Positions 5,601 through 5,624 of a stretch of DNA of 5,624 nucleotides are shown here, piece after piece. Source of the DNA: DASPFV01 sp035620975 (GTDB taxonomy: Bacteria > Acidobacteriota > Vicinamibacteria > Vicinamibacterales > 2-12-FULL-66-21); assembly GCA_035620975.1 (NCBI GenBank), contig DASPFV010000210.1:1-5624 (forward strand), in the 5' to 3' direction. Position 1 is the stretch's first letter, and every line of letters starts with the position of its first letter. Position numbers and translations under genes: made by a program. Under the pieces are notes generated by a model, which saw only the letters and a list, made by a program, of their open reading frames with translations, made no database searches and had not been told where the DNA came from.

Positions 5601-5624
5601 TCAGGTCTTGCAATGACGTACGGC
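5597..5624 (+). mobile_element. Possible edge of a transposase-associated element (GGGGTCAGGTCTTGCAA motif)
   Basis: The plus strand from 5597 begins GGGGTCAGGTCTTGCAATGA. From general recall, GGGGTCAGGTCTTGCA-type sequences recur between genes in many GC-rich bacteria, often near IS200-like/REP-associated (Y1) transposase genes. An ATG at 5613 opens a frame to the window edge and could be the start of such a gene. On the minus strand the same bases read as seven codons and a TGA (5601-5603), so the end of an unrelated upstream gene is an alternative. The call rests on memory of a motif, not on a visible transposase. Confidence 0.25.

Overview
The window is a GC-rich stretch carrying one compact operon, read entirely on the minus strand (from about 5470 down to 139). 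It encodes a bidirectional, NAD(H)-linked [NiFe] hydrogenase of the HoxEFUYH type (group 3d), followed by the matching maturation endopeptidase. In transcription order the genes are hoxE (5462-4956), hoxF (4966-3323), hoxU (3320-2595), hoxY (2598-2056), hoxH (2051-624) and a hoxW/hyaD-like protease (627-139). All six are intact, and every cluster-ligand cysteine expected for the family can be found. They overlap or lie within 4 bases of each other, so they are almost certainly co-transcribed and translationally coupled.

Function: HoxE, HoxF and HoxU form the diaphorase module (FMN, NAD(H) site and a chain of Fe-S clusters). HoxY and HoxH form the hydrogenase module (one proximal [4Fe-4S] cluster and the NiFe site). 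The family couples H2 oxidation or evolution to NAD+/NADH in the cytoplasm. HoxH still carries a 26-residue C-terminal tail after its last cysteine motif, and the protease gene that overlaps its stop codon is the obvious processing enzyme. The hyp genes for building the NiFe(CN)2CO centre are not in the window.

Right flank (5463-5624): the upstream region contains a very good candidate sigma-54 (-24/-12) promoter at 5483-5498, placed so that the transcript would start only about 10 bases before hoxE. Further upstream are an AT-richer patch, two copies of an 11-bp GC-rich direct repeat, and an edge motif that may belong to a mobile element. Left flank (1-138): a 7-bp tandem repeat (94-170, with an outlying copy at 177-183) runs into the 3' end of the protease gene and supplies its last ten codons and stop. 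The remaining 93 bases hold at most the first codons of another gene.

Organism: high GC, many GTG starts and a HoxE-containing, cyanobacterial-type subunit layout with sigma-54-like control suggest a GC-rich, non-cyanobacterial bacterium (for example a proteobacterium, acidobacterium, or a Rokubacteria/Methylomirabilota-like soil or subsurface lineage). The window does not allow a firmer placement. The core system is a known one. The less ordinary parts are its promoter architecture and the repeat that forms the end of the protease gene.
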